Source: Symbiodinium natans (taxonomy: Eukaryota; Sar; Dinophyceae; Suessiales; Symbiodiniaceae). Taken from it: a stretch of DNA of 64,000 bases. Positions 36,650-46,870 of this stretch are shown in pieces. The notes beneath the pieces are model-generated. The model was given only the letters and a program-made list of their open reading frames with translations, had not been told where the DNA came from and ran no database searches. The position numbers were made by a program, and so were the translations under genes. Where the stretch lies: positions 250,763 through 314,762 of the forward strand of contig CAJNDS010002628.1 in assembly GCA_905221605.1 (NCBI GenBank), read 5' to 3'. The first letter of the stretch is position 1. Each line of letters begins with the position of its first letter.

Positions 36650-37382
36650 ACCATAATGGGGACTGGACAACCCACGTAGTTATAGGGTTTTGGGTTTTGG
36701 GTTTGGGTTTGGGTGTGGGTTTTGGTTGTGGGTTGTGGGGTTTTTTGGGTTTTTTTGGGTTTGGTTTTGGGTTTTGGTTTGGGGTTTTGGTTTTGGGTTT
36801 TGGGGTCATATAGGGCTAGGGTTTGGTTCAGGGTTAGGGCTGGGGAGGTGTAGGGTTTTTAAGGTTTAGGTTTAGGGTTTAGGGTTTTAGGGTTTAGGGG
36901 CCCCCTAAAACCTTAAAGCCCCTACCCCCCCCCCCGAAAGACAAAGCCACAGACGCTTGCAACTTTCCGCCCTAAACCCCAAAGGACCCCCCAACCCCCC
37001 ACCCCCCAACCTAAGCAGTGCCCTAAACCCGAACCCCAAACCCTAAACCCTAAACCTAAACCCACTTGGGACTGTAAACCCACAGTAGGGTTTTGGTTTT
37101 GGGTTTTGGGTTTGGGTTTTGGAAGTTTTGGGTTTTGGTTGTTTGGGTTTTTTTGGGTTTTGGGTTTTGGGTTGGGGTTCTATATAGGGTCTAGGGTTTG
37201 GTTCAGGTTTAGGGCTGGGGAAGGGTGTAGGGTTAGGGTTGAGGGTTGAGGTTTAGGGTGTTGGGTTGGGCCTAAACCTTTAAAGCCCCCTCCACCCCCC
37301 CCCCCCCCCCCCCACCCCCCCCCCCGAAAGCCAAAAGCCACAGACTGCGTTGACCTTTCCACCCTCAAACCCAAACCAGCAC

Positions 37383-37429
<47 letters not shown>

Positions 37430-37500
37430 CCCCCCCCCCACCCCCCCCCCCCCACCCCCCCCCCCCCAAACCTAAGCAGTTGCCCTAACCCTGAACCCCA
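36650..37500. repeat. Tandem duplication of a segment of about 430 bases
   Basis: 36650-37050 and 37070-37500 share the order: GGGTTTTGG-rich array, TATAGGG.CTAGGGTTTGGTTCAGG, GGGCTGGGGA, C-runs with GAAAG.CAAAGCCACAGAC, CAACCTAAGCAGTGCCCTAA-like end. The C-runs differ in length (the second copy has long C-runs). Confidence 0.75.
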
Positions 37501-37717
37501 AACCCAACACCTAAACCCTAAACCCTGAACGCCATATGATCAGCACCGTGCAATGACCACCGTTGGACACCCTATATGCCCTGAATCCATATACCTAAGC
37601 ATCCCAAGCACTCTGCAGAAATGCTCGCAGCAAGCATATGTGTATGTAACACGGCTAAAAACCCTTGACCCCTATAAACCTTAAATATATAGTGTGATGC
37701 CCCCAACCCTAGACCCC

Positions 37718-37817
37718 AACCCTAAACCCTAAACCCTAAACCCTAAACCCTAAACCCTAAACCCTAAACCCTAAACCCTAAACCCTAAACCCTAAACCCT
37801 AAACCCTAAACCCTACA
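37718..37817 (-). repeat. CCCTAAA array
   Basis: About 14 perfect units. 37510-37717 before it is unique without an exon. Confidence 0.95.
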
Positions 37818-38005
37818 CTCCAAACCCCAAGCCCCAAACCTGCCTTCCTCCCTCTTCGGGTGTCGAACCCTAAAACCCCAACCCCTAAACCCTAAACCCC
37901 AAACCATAAGCCCTAAGCCTGCCAAACCCCCACGCACCTACATGGCCCTAAACCCTAAACCCTCAACCCTCAACCCTCAACCCTAAACCCTAAACCCTAA
38001 ATCAG

Positions 38006-38097
38006 GTATCTTCCGCGATCGGTTTCTCATCCTCTGCGATGCGCTGCCCCGGCGTGGCGAGATCTTCGCGCTCGCCGCGGCTTTGGCATGGTTTTGA
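38006..38097 (+). CDS. Exon-like island with AG acceptor
   Basis: After AATCAG the frame reads IFRDRFLILCDALPRRGEIF then ALAAALAWF, stop. Very protein-like. Resemblance to a FR..ILV.CD segment of known enzymes is too short to name it. Confidence 0.5.
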
Positions 38098-38192
38098 ATT
38101 CCGTAAACTCTTAAACCCCTAGAAGCCCCTAAGCCCAGTTTAGGGTTTAGGGTTCAGGGTTTAGGGTCTAGGGTTTAGGGTTTAGGGTTTAG

Positions 38193-38276
38193 CTCAGCAC
38201 ATTCCGACTTGAAAATCTGCACCCCCGCAAAAGCTCCCCGCAAATGCCGCCTGCCTCTGTGTTCCGAAACAAGGAG
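38193..38276 (+). CDS. Exon with AG and GT sites, 28 codons
   Basis: Starts after TTTAG, frame LSTFRLENLHPRKSSPQMPP then ASVFRNKE, ends at GTAAAA. The acceptor AG is supplied by the telomere-type repeat itself (GGGTTTAG). Confidence 0.55.
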
Positions 38277-38654
38277 GTAAAAACCGGTAATGTGTTCCGC
38301 GTCATTCGGCTATGCTGTTAAGTTTCCCACCCCACCCCCCCCCCCCCCAAAAAAAAAAAAAAGAATCCGCAACCCTAAACCCTAAACCCTAAACCCGAAC
38401 CCCTAAACCCCAAACCCTAAACCCTAAACCCTAAACCCGAAACCCAACGTAGCCGAAATAGACATCTCCTGAACCTTCAACCCTGCCGCCTCAAGCCCCA
38501 GGCCTCCCAATGGGGTTGGGGTTTAGGGTCTAGGGCTTAGGGTTTAGGGTTTAGGGTTTAGGGTTTAGGGGTTTGGGGTTTAGGGCTTAGGGTTTAGGGT
38601 TTAGGGTTTAGGGTTTAGGGGTTTAGGGGTTTAGGGGTTTAGGGGTTTAGGGTC

Positions 38655-38778
38655 CCCATTATGATGCTGAGGACTTGGCACAGCACCTCCGAAAGACCTA
38701 CGGCAGCCTCGAGGATGCGCCCCTTTGGCCCATCGAAGATGCCGGGGTTCATTCCGTGTTTCGGGTTTTGGGCCCTTA
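38655..38778 (+). CDS. Exon-like island, about 40 codons
   Basis: Frame HYDAEDLAQHLRKTYGSLED then APLWPIEDAGVHSVFRVLG, followed by a TA microsatellite (38778-38895). One of the clearest coding islands. Probably continues at 38974. Product not recognised. Confidence 0.6.
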
Positions 38779-38973
38779 TGTATATATATATATATATGTA
38801 TATATGTTATATATATATATGCTATATGATATATATATATATATGCTATATGATATATATATATATGCTGCTATATAAATATATACTTATACATATTTGT
38901 GTTTCAACTATAAGTCCACGGTAGCATACGGCCCCCTTTGAGAAATCTTACGCTGCCCTGCGCCCTACTTCAG

Positions 38974-39091
38974 GGAACTACCTCTAGTGAGGGCTGCGGG
39001 TATGCAGGGCCTCTTGGACCAGATCGAGGGGGGTCCTGGCTGCCGGAAGCAGGAGCATGAAACACATACTAAGTCCTTGGTATGGAAGTAG
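38974..39091 (+). CDS. Probable terminal exon, 39 codons
   Basis: CGCCCTACTTCAG precedes the frame ELPLVRAAGMQGLLDQIEGG then PGCRKQEHETHTKSLVWK, stop TAG. May be the 3' exon of the gene containing 38655-38778 with the microsatellite as intron. Confidence 0.55.
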
Positions 39092-39678
39092 GCAAGTTCG
39101 GTAACTAACTTTTACATGGTAGGGAATTAGGCAAGTTCGGAAGCGAACTTATACATGTGCATGTGTATGTATTCTCATGTGTCTGTTTATATCCCTTGGC
39201 CTTCAAGGGACTCGGTTTGGGGCTTCCCCGAAATGTCCCGCTTAATTGAAGTAGAAGCACCATAACGCCCAAGGGCAATCCGAAGGTCCTAAAACCTATA
39301 GACTTGTTGCTGCAAAGTGGTTTAGAGTTTAGGGCCCAGTCTTGGTGAGTTCGGAACCCTCTGGCCTCGAAAGTTCTGCTTTTGAGGGCGTTAGGGGGAT
39401 ACTTGGGCATTTCCCAAATAGGGGTAGGAAGAATCTCGCTCTCTCAAACGTGCATCTGTCCAAAACGCAGAAGCTCCATCCAGCACTAATCACCACAGCT
39501 CGAGTTTGAGGGGCTTGGGTTTAGGGCTCTGAGGGCTCTTCGAGCTCTTAAGGGCTCTTCGCGTTCTTGGGGTTCTTCTGATTCTGGGTTCTGGGGGTTC
39601 TTGGGGTTCTTGGGGTTCTTGGGGTTCTTGGGGTTCTTGGGGTTCTTGGGGTTCTTGGTAGACTGATTGTGGTTCTTA
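39092..39678. other. Mixed region
   Basis: A duplicated segment of about 40 bases (TAGGCAAGTTCGG.A.C.AACTT.TACATG twice, 39090-39160), a 101-codon minus-strand frame (39105-39410, uncertain) and the GGTTCTTGG array. Confidence 0.4.
39585..39658 (+). repeat. Homogenised 9-base array GGTTCTTGG
   Basis: Eight units of GGTTCTTGG, a unit further from TTTAGGG than the other variants. Confidence 0.9.
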
Positions 39679-39786
39679 CGATTCGGGAGCCCCCCCGAAA
39701 GGTATGCTGCCTTCGCGGATGTGGCGGCCGAAGATGCCTCGCCAAGTGGCAAGAAGGCCTGCTGCAGTATTTGGGCTTCAGAACGA
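39679..39786 (+). CDS. Exon-like island
   Basis: Frame RFGSPPERYAAFADVAAEDA then SPSGKKACCSIWASER. Other frames are partly open. Ends at CCCTAAA-type units with ACGCCTAA variants (39790-39900). Product unknown. Confidence 0.45.
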
Positions 39787-39936
39787 CCCTAAACCCCTCA
39801 ACGCCTAAACTCCTAAACTCCTAAACCCCTAAACCCCTAAACCCCTAAACGCCTAAACGCCTAAACCCCTAAACGCCTAAACGCCTAAACGCCTAAACCC
39901 TAAACCCTGAACCCTTAAACCTCCAAACCCTAAACC

Positions 39937-40032
39937 CAGTCGAAGGTTTTAAGGGCTCAGGAAGATGAGCTTTCCAGCTCCTTGTGGCTCCGCCAGTTCG
40001 GCCTTGCGCATCCCCAAATCTTGTTTCGGTCT
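39937..40032 (+). CDS. Exon-like island, 32 codons
   Basis: Frame QSKVLRAQEDELSSSLWLRQ then FGLAHPQILFRS, ending at TTTAGGG repeats. Product unknown. Confidence 0.5.
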
Positions 40033-40234
40033 AGGGTTTAGGGTTTAGGGTTTAGGGTTTAGGGTTTAGGGTTTAGGGTTTAGGGTTTAGGGTCTAGGGG
40101 TTAATTAGGGTTTAGGGTTTAATTAGGGTTTAGGGTTTAATTGGGGTTTAGGGTTTAGGGTTTGGGGTCCAGGGTGTAGGGTTTAGGGTTCAGGGTTGTG
40201 GTGAGAATCTTGTTGGCGACCTTGGGGCTTCAGC

Positions 40235-40357
40235 TAAATTACCCAGAGGGTCCATTTGTATTACTATGATGGATTTAGGTACCCAAAAACCATACTAAAC
40301 AAGGTTTTGGGTACCTAATTCCATAATGGTATTGCAAATGGACCCTCTGGGTTACTT
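40235..40357. mobile_element. TIR element, family V, with about 50-base arms
   Basis: AATTACCCAGAGGGTCCATTT...GGTACCCAAAA on the left and TTTTGGGTACC...AAATGGACCCTCTGGGTTAC on the right, almost fully palindromic. The paralogous segment near 48.4 kb lacks it, giving an empty-site comparison. Confidence 0.85.
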
Positions 40358-40700
40358 TTGTGAGTTGGAGAAGACACATTGCGCCGAACCCAGCTTGTCC
40401 AGAAGGTGTTTAGGGTTTGGCGTATAGGGTAGAGCATTCTTCAGGGCTAAACCCTAAACCCTAACCTAAACCCTAAACCCTAAACCCTAAACCCTAAAAC
40501 ATAAACCCGAGGGCGTGCTCGTGGCTTGGAGGTTTCGGGTTGATTCGGATGATTCAGTGTGGCTCCCGGCTCTGTCTGGCCCTGTGTGGTGTTCCAGCTT
40601 TGCAGCTCCGCAGACCTTCAAGGAGTTTCATGGGTTTAGGGTTTAGTGTTTAGGGTTTAGGGTTTAGGGTTAGACTGTTTTTGTTTTTGTTCTCTCTCCC

Positions 40701-40731
<31 letters not shown>

Positions 40732-40915
40732 GCCATGCAAGCTCCCGTAGTGATCAAATATTTTCTCGGCACATGCGCGGAGCCCGAAGGCCTAAACCTC
40801 TGAAGTCTAATGCCAAAACCCTACGTCTACAAGCGAAATCCCCGAACTCCGGAACCCAAGCCTCCAGCACCCCAGACCTCAAACCTATCCCTGTCACAAA
40901 ACCCGAAACCTTAAA
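40355..40915 (+). repeat. Segmental duplication, copy 1 (pair with 48398-48870)
   Basis: The order of blocks is the same in both: TTGCGCCGAACCCA..TTGTCCAGA, telomere block, GGGCGTGCTCGTGG, TTGATTCG.ATGATTCAGTG, (CT)n tract, GCAA.CTCCCGTAGTG, TTTTCTCGGCACATGCGCGG, then CGAAATCCC.GAACTCCG. Frames with similar translations (GLIRMIQCGS) exist in both, but indels break them, so these may be exon relics. Confidence 0.8.
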
Positions 40916-40919
40916 TCTT

Positions 40920-40989
40920 GGGATGTTCCCCCCTATACTAACAGCCCTTACTAAGGATTAGAATAGGGGGTACTATAATCTGTCAGTAC
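40920..40989. mobile_element. TIR element, family A, copy 3 (right end lost)
   Basis: GGGATGTTCCCCCCTATACT and the core TAGAATAGGGGGTACTATAATCTGTCAGTA are present. The right terminus has decayed into repeats. Confidence 0.6.
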
Positions 40990-41210
40990 CCTAAACATCG
41001 AGCCCCCCCCCACTCTCCCAACCTCCGCCTTGCAATGTACAGAGGTCTACACCTGAAGGTCCGAATCCCTAAGCAATAACTCACATGCCTTGCTCGGGAT
41101 TCAGGCCAGGATTCCTGTTTGGAAAATCCTAAACCCTAAACCCTAAACCTAAACCCTAAACCCTAAGCCCTAAACCCTAAACCCTAAACCCTAAACCCTA
41201 AACTTCGCAG

Positions 41211-41338
41211 GGTTCAGTGTCACGGTCTGTGGGGCCACTTCTAGAAGTACTTTTGTTCGCGCGGAGGCTGGGAGGCAGGTCCATGAAAGTCTTCTGACGT
41301 CGAAACCGAAGCGTCTCATGACACCTCGAATTTCATGA
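41211..41338 (+). CDS. Exon-like island with AG acceptor, ends in a stop
   Basis: After TTCGCAG the frame reads FSVTVCGATSRSTFVRAEAG, then RQVHESLLTSKPKRLMTPRI and S, TGA. A separate frame (41335-41541, 68 codons) follows at once. Unknown product. Confidence 0.4.
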
Positions 41339-41659
41339 CCTGCATAGCTCTCACCCACTCACTCGTTGAGTCACTCACCGGTACCTGGCGAAACTACAAA
41401 AGCAAAGTAGTCGGGAAAACCGGCAAATCGATCAAATCGCCAACTGAAGTGACGCCACTGTCCTACAAGGCATCTGGCTTCGCGCATCGCGTGAGTCACC
41501 ACGAAGTCGGAGCGCCCTATACCGCGAGCTTAAACCCCTAAGCCCCTACCCTGAAGCTTGAACCCTAAACCCCGAAACCCCGAAATCTGAACCCTCAACC
41601 CTCAACCCTCAACCCTAAACCCTCAACAACCCTAAACCACGAGCTTTCTTTCCCCGTAG

Positions 41660-41734
41660 CTGCAGCTTCTCCGCCTCGCCAGGGCAAAGCTGCCTCTGAA
41701 GCCGGCCGACGGGCATCTTTTGCTTTCTGAAGAG
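41660..41734 (+). CDS. Exon-like island with AG acceptor
   Basis: TTTCTTTCCCCGTAG precedes the frame LQLLRLARAKLPLKPADGHL then LLSEE. Leucine-rich and helical. Product unknown. Confidence 0.55.
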
Positions 41735-41956
41735 GGGTTTAGGGTTTAGAGTTTAGGGTTTAGGGTTCAGGGTTTAGGGTTTAGGGTTTTTGGGGTTTTG
41801 GGGGTTGTTTTAAGGGCTTGTAGGGTTTTGGGGGGGGTTTCGGGTTTAGGGCATAGGGTTTAAAGGTTTAAAGAGTTTAGGGTTTTAAAGGGTTTGAAGG
41901 GTTTAGGGTTTAGGGTTTAGAGTCTTGGGAGGGTTCTGGGGAGTTTAGGGCTCAGA

Positions 41957-42083
41957 GCCTACGGGCTCGAAGCAGCGCCCTCTCTCGAACGCAGACAGCG
42001 CGGCGTTGCAGGGGCCAAGGAATTGAGCCTCGTTTGGCGGGCGCGGGGCACCTACGAACTTGGCCATTACCCTAATCTGTTCA
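41957..42083 (+). CDS. Exon-like island, 42 codons
   Basis: Frame AYGLEAAPSLERRQRGVAGA then KELSLVWRARGTYELGHYPN, ending LF before TTTAGGG repeats. Other frames are open but less protein-like. Confidence 0.5.
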
Positions 42084-42271
42084 GGGTTTAGGGTTTAGGG
42101 TTTAGGGTTTAGGGTTTAGGGTTTAGGGTTTAGGGTTTAGGGTTTAGGGTTTAGGGTATCACAGGGTTTAGGGGTTTATAGCAACTGGGACCCAGAGTAG
42201 GCTCCAAATTCTCTTTGTTGGAAGTTTAGGTTCACTTTGCAAGCCCCTTCAAACCAACAAGGGGCACCCTT

Positions 42272-42400
42272 TGGATTCCTGGTAGCCCAGTGGTACTGTG
42301 CCCTTTACACTTTTTTTGTTTCTGGTTTCCCTTGTAACATAACCAAGCCAAAAAAGGGTGCCCTTATCATAATATGGTTACTGGGCTACCATGGATTCCT
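42272..42400. mobile_element. TIR element, family B, copy with 9-base target duplication
   Basis: TGGATTCCT flanks both sides (42272-42280, 42392-42400). Ends GGTAGCCCAGTGGTAC and GGTTACTGGGCTACC are inverted. Core: CCCTTTACAC and AAAAAAGGGTGCCCTTATCA. This is the best preserved insertion in the window. Confidence 0.9.
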
Positions 42401-42637
42401 AGGTTATTCTTGGGTCTGGCCTATAGGCCCCGAAAGCCCTGAGCGTTAAACCCTGAAGCCGAAGCCGCCCGCGAAAGACCCCACAACTGCACGCCTATGC
42501 CCCCTATGTTACACGTCTGCAGACCCCCTGAGGCATCCTTAGGGTTTAGGCTTTAGGCTTTAGGCTTTAGGGTTTAGGATAACTCCTCAACCCCCAAAAG
42601 ATCTACATCATCTTGGGTAGCAGCAACCACAGAACTT

Positions 42638-42734
42638 GGGATGCTCCCCCCTATACCAACTGCCCTTAAGCGGGATTATCGTATCCCCCATGGTAATCCC
42701 TATTAACGACTGTTAGTCTTAGGGGGAAACATCC
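42638..42734. mobile_element. TIR element, family A, copy 4
   Basis: GGGATGCTCCCCCCTATACC at the left and GTCTTAGGGGGAAACATCC at the right, with the usual TAATCCCTATTAACGACTGTTAG core. Confidence 0.8.
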
Positions 42735-42836
42735 TAGACCAAACCCCTAAACCCTAAACCTGAAACCCTAAACCCTAAACCCTATACCCTAAACCCTCCC
42801 AAACCAAAACCCTAAACCCGGGAAGCTGGTGAAGGG

Positions 42837-42948
42837 GTACCATAGGGGTCGGAGTAATTACAAATGGTATCCTTTTAGGGTCCCTTTATGGTTGTACTGT
42901 AATAACCCCCAAAACCCTATTCTAATTTTTCAGGCCCCTATAGTACGA
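42837..42948. mobile_element. TIR element, family S, next to an exon
   Basis: GGTACCATAGGGGTC and GGCCCCTATAGTAC are inverted ends, with GTAC repeated at both borders. GT-AG removal would join LVKG to the following island. Confidence 0.65.
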
Positions 42949-43030
42949 AGAGGCTTGGTGCCCAACCTGCCAGCGCCCGACCGACGTGCGATCGCAGCCC
43001 ACTGGGGAAAGAAAAGATCGCCGTGGCGTA
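42946..43030 (+). CDS. Exon-like island, frame ambiguous
   Basis: All three frames are open. One reads YEEAWCPTCQRPTDVRSQPT (with CPTC), another VRRGLVPNLPAPDRRAIAAH. Without the upstream exon the frame cannot be fixed. Confidence 0.4.
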
Positions 43031-43109
43031 GGGGTCAGGGGATTTATGGGGTTTAAAGTGCTTAAAGGGGTGTTGAGGGTGTAAAGAGTTTGAAGGATTT
43101 AAAGCGTTT

Positions 43110-43201
43110 GAAGGGTTCATAGGGTTCATAGGGTTCATAGGGTTCATAGGGTTCATAGGGTTCATAGGGTTCATAGGGTTCATAGGGTTCATAGGGTTCA
43201 T
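43110..43201 (+). repeat. Homogenised 9-base array GGGTTCATA
   Basis: Ten units of GGGTTCATA. The minus-strand MNP-repeat frame across it is an artefact. Confidence 0.95.
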
Positions 43202-43383
43202 GGTTTATAGGGTTTATAGGGTTTAAAGGGTCTAAAAGGATGGTTTAAGGGGCCTGTAGGCCTTATAGGGAGTAGGAGTTAGGGTTCGGGTGAGAAAAGC
43301 CCTAAACCTGAACCCTAACCCAAAACTCCCTCTCCATCCTCTTTATGTGGCAGGGGTTAGTGCTGGTGTCCTGCCGACACCTT

Positions 43384-43605
43384 CCTGGGTTTCCCTACTA
43401 CCCCCCTCTATACTACCCCCCCAGGTTCCCGCCCTGAAAAAGCCTTAATCAAGGGTAATTACGGCTAAATAGCCTGCATCCTTGTAGTAGAGTAGGTAAC
43501 CTTTAACCTAGGTTAACCTTTAATTCCCCCAAGCTACTGGACAACTAGGTAGATATGAGGGGGAAAAAATATGGTGGGAACCTTGGGGGGGGGGTAGTAT
43601 AGCGG
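43384..43605. mobile_element. Family M element, copy 3
   Basis: GGGTTTCCCTACTACCCCC...CCCCCCCAGGTTCCCGCC and GGTGGGAACCTTGGGGGGGGGTAGTATAG are inverted ends. The core holds TACTGGACAACTA, shared with 62013-62190. Confidence 0.75.
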
Positions 43606-43639
43606 GGTCTAAACCCTAAACCCTAAACCCTAAACTCAG

Positions 43640-44320
43640 GGCCTAGGCCGCCCCCCTACAGAAGGGGGGCAACGCTTAAGCCCTTCGACCTCGATGGCGA
43701 AAGTCGACCCAGGTCGCTTGCCCGCCTCCTGCAGCCCGGAGGTCGGTAGCACCCACGATGGGCCCGGTACCGGAGCAGGTTCTCCCAAAAACCAGTACTG
43801 ATCCCCTTGATAAAGTAAATACCCCAAACCCCAACCCTGGATGGGGCTGGCATTTCTGGAAAGTTCGCTCCCCACCCTGTCCCCCTTCCTGCCTGGCCTT
43901 CCGACCCACCTGCCCATCCCTCCAAACATCCACGAAATTGAGCGCCAAACAGGAGTCAACGACATGCTCTTTTTGGGTTTACGTTTGCTCTTCTTGGGTT
44001 TGGGATGACCCGCATGACGTTGCTGGCATAAGACTTTGCCGAGGTTTTCTGGCCAAATTTCCTTCTGAGCTCACCGCACAAAAGTTGGTCACCAGCGCCA
44101 AAGATCCGCGAAATCGAGCGCTGGAGCGTTGAACCCTCAACAAGCGGCCTCAACCTTCAACGGTCCTTCCTGAACGGGTTGTCCCGGGGCCCCCCCTGCT
44201 GTGCTGCACACCTGCTGCCTCCCTGTGTCCTGCCCTCAGCTTTTTTTACCGTGCCAGTCCCCGGACGAAGCTCGACCCTGTAAACTTCCCACTTCCACGA
44301 GGTTTAAAAAAAACGAAAAG
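43640..44320 (+). repeat. Interspersed repeat related to 9.1-9.7 kb
   Basis: Contains CAGTACTGATCCCCTTGATAA and GGGGCTGGCATTT like the 9 kb copies. Open frames of 124 codons (plus, 43758-44132) and 109 codons (minus, 43636-43965) overlap. With no domain and a repeat relationship, neither is called as a gene. Confidence 0.45.
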
Positions 44321-44324
44321 GTAT

Positions 44325-44517
44325 TGAGTTTAGACCTAAACCCTAAAAGGAATAGGTAAGGGTGGCTTGCCGCCTTAAACGGCGTGGGGTGGGAGAGAAT
44401 TTTAGAGTGGCCCTCCACGATCGGGCCATGGCCGCCCTTCGCAATGCGCAAGGCCTTCGAGGCTTAGCTAATAACCGCAACATTCAGCTTCTGCGCAATA
44501 TTACAGCAAACCCGAAA
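44325..44517. repeat. Interspersed repeat shared with 9697-9860
   Basis: See 9697-9860. Here the sequence is better preserved around CCTTAAACGGCGTGGGGTGG. Confidence 0.6.
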
Positions 44518-44519
44518 GG

Positions 44520-44553
44520 TATTATAGCGGGCGGGTAGTAGGGGAACCCATGA
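44520..44553. mobile_element. Family M right-end fragment
   Basis: TATTATAGCGGGCGGGTAGTAGGGGAACCCATG matches the right terminus of family M. The rest is missing. Confidence 0.6.
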
Positions 44554-44762
44554 GTCCTTCCCATCCTGGCCTCAAGGTGGTGCCGGGCCTTAGCTCTGAA
44601 ACTTCCTTGTATCAGGGGATTAGGGTTTAGGGTTTAGGGTTTAGGGTTTAGGGTTTAGGGTTTAGGGTTTAGGGTTTAGGGTTTAGGACCATTTGGTTCA
44701 GGGTTCGGGGTTCAGGGTTCCGGGTTTAGGGTTTAGGGTTTAGGGTTTAGGGTTTAGGGATA

Positions 44763-44889
44763 TTGAGACTCGTACCCCTAAGAGGTTTCCCTGGATGTAC
44801 TCCTAATATGGCCCTGATATTCCCTTAGAGGATCTCTACAAAAGGGTCCCGGTACAACCTAGAGGGTCCCAGGTAGAACCCCATGATCG
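44763..44889. mobile_element. Repeat family L, copy 2
   Basis: Matches 20795-20935 over the whole length with about 80% identity, starting GAGACTCGTACCCCTAAG and ending GGTAGAACCCC. Confidence 0.75.
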
Positions 44890-44899
44890 AGAGTTTCTT

Positions 44900-45394
44900 G
44901 GGGTTTACAGGGCTGAGGGTTATTATAAGATTTAGGGTCTATAGGGTTTCTAGGGCTTAGGGTGTAGGGTGAAAAGGTTTAGGATTTACAGGGTTAGGGG
45001 TTTAGGGTATAGGGTGGAAAGGTCTCGGGCCTACAGGGTTGTAGGAGTATCGCAACGGTTTAGGGTTCGAGGGTTTATAGGGTCTAGGGTCTGGGGGGGT
45101 ACGTTCAGAGTAAGTTGAGGGTGTTCGGGTTTACGGGTTTATATTCAGGGTTCCACTTAGCCGTTACACCCCAAATCCAAGTGAGCACCCACAAAAATGA
45201 CCCATAATCCTAAGCCTTCCTGTAACCCTAAATCCTCAGGCCTCAACCCTAAACCCTAAACCCCGAACCCTAGCCCCTAGCCCCTAACCCCTAAATCCTA
45301 AACCCCCTAAACCCCCTAAACCCCCTAAACCCCCTAAACCCCCTAAACCCCCTAAACCCCCTAAACCCCCTAAACCGTAAGCCCTAAACCCAAG
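44900..45394. repeat. Degenerate repeats and a CCCCCTAAA variant array
   Basis: TTTAGGG-like units to 45150, then CCCTAAA types. 45299-45377 holds eight perfect 9-base units CCCCCTAAA. No exon. Confidence 0.8.
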
Positions 45395-45440
45395 GCCAGA
45401 TTCCACGCCAGCAGCACGCCCTTCGGCGCCAGCGGCAAAG
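45395..45440 (+). CDS. Short exon-like island with GT donor
   Basis: Frame ARFHASSTPFGASGK then a GTCCGTGAG donor. Short. Composition plus donor. Confidence 0.35.
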
Positions 45441-45718
45441 GTCCGTGAGGGGCTTTTGCAGGGGTTCAGGGGTTTTAGGGTTTAGGGTTTTTCGGGTGTT
45501 TAGGGTTTAGGGTTTAGAGTTCAGGGTTTAGGGTTTAGGGTTTAGGGTTCAGGGTTTAGGGTTTAGGGTTTAGGGTTAAGAGTTTAGGGTTTAGGGTTTA
45601 GGGTTAGGTGTTTCGGATTTAGGGCTTAGGGCTCAGGGTTTAGCGCATTTATGGTTTGCGGAGTATAGGGCTTAGGGCTCAGGGTTTAGGCCATTTATGG
45701 TTTGCAGGGTTCAGGTTT

Positions 45719-45842
45719 GCAGAGCACAATCTTTCCGTTCCCAGTTTCCCAGGGCCAAGTCCGAATCGTCCTGGGTACTTGCTCAACAAAAACAGAACAT
45801 GCACCACCACCCTTGAAATCTTTGCTGATACGAATACCTAAG
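45719..45842 (+). CDS. Exon-like island with AG acceptor
   Basis: After TTTGCAG, one frame reads EHNLSVPSFPGPSPNRPGYL then LNKNRTCTTTLEIFADTNT, stop. Another frame is open too. Product unknown. Confidence 0.35.
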
Positions 45843-46236
45843 CCCTCAACCCTAAACCTTAACCCTTGCATCCCAGCTTGTCCTGGGGTTTCCTCTTTTT
45901 GAGACCTCTGCTGAAAAGTCCACAGTCAATTGGGGGAATGTTTTTCCGTTTCTGGACTCGTTGCAGCCAGCAAGCGTTTAGGGCTTAGGGAAACCCTAAA
46001 CCCTAAACCCTAAACCCCGAAACCCCTAAACCCACAATAGGGGGCATGTTTGGGGAGAGTTGCGTGTAAAGACAGCGGGGGGGAGGGGGGGGGGGGGGGG
46101 GGGCGTTTTACGAGAATTTGCTGTCAGAAGCTGTCTGCGTTCTTCGTGTCCCAGAGAAGATTGCTGGTTTGCATTGCCCCAGGCATTTGCTGTCAGAAGC
46201 TGTCCGCTTTCTCCAGTTCGGGCTTCTGGTGTTTGA

Positions 46237-46518
46237 GTGACACAGGTCTGTCTGGCTGATGCCTTGCTAAACGGGAAGGCGGATGCTATGCCCAAAGTGG
46301 CGGACGCTTTAAGGATGAGTTTCTTGCATCTTCTGGGTACTCGGCCAAACAAACAATGGCGGATCTTGACAAGGATCGCATGCATTGGGATTTGCGCCCT
46401 TAACGGTTCAGCATGGCTCAGAGAAGGCTGCTGCAAATCGTTCCTGGCTTTGTCGAAGCTGCTTGCCAGTGCGACGAAAGATGCCCGAACACAGTGGAAT
46501 GCGAATTTGGAGCCTTGA
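46237..46518 (+). CDS. Hypothetical protein, 93 codons
   Basis: ATG to TGA without introns, in a 900-base stretch free of telomere repeats. Contains ADALLNGKADAMPKVADALR and helical, Ala/Leu-rich sequence (CCKSFLALSKLLASATKDAR). No domain recognised. An AG precedes a possible splice entry at CACAG (46241-46245), so the ATG may be internal. A repeated TTTGCTGTCAGAAGCTGTC occurs twice upstream (46117 and 46186). Confidence 0.45.
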   Translation: MTQVCLADALLNGKADAMPKVADALRMSFLHLLGTRPNKQWRILTRIACIGICALNGSAWLREGCCKSFLALSKLLASATKDARTQWNANLEP

Positions 46519-46870
46519 AGAAGGCAGCCACCAAGAGGAGGAAGCTGCGAAAATGGAACGTGCGAGGGAAGTTAAGTTGTAGCAGAGAACAGGGAAGCAG
46601 ATGAGACCAGGGCTACCAAGGAAAGGAACAACAAGCGAAAAGGCCGAGAAAGAGCTAAGAGGACCAGCACTGGCTCTCGAGTCTGCATGCTAAGCGGGGG
46701 AACCAAAGGTGAGCTTGGCAAAGCGTGTTACAGACTCCTAGCTCTGAAGTCCCACGGCACAATCGCTCAACTGGGACTTAGGTTTTATAGGGCTTAGGAT
46801 TAGGGTTTTAGGTTTTGGGTTTAGGGTTTGGGGTTTAGGGTTTAGGGTTTAGGGTTTGGGGTTTTTCAAG

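Noticed and set aside
37180-37455. Glycine-rich minus-strand frame
   Set aside because: Complement of poly-C runs within a tandem duplication; not a protein.
38006-38097. Glutamine synthetase fragment
   Set aside because: FLILCDALPRRGEI looks superficially like a FR..ILV.CD..P.GE segment, but the following residues do not match and the stretch is too short.
42938-43201. MNP-repeat frame on the minus strand
   Set aside because: Translation of the GGGTTCATA array; no other coding sign.
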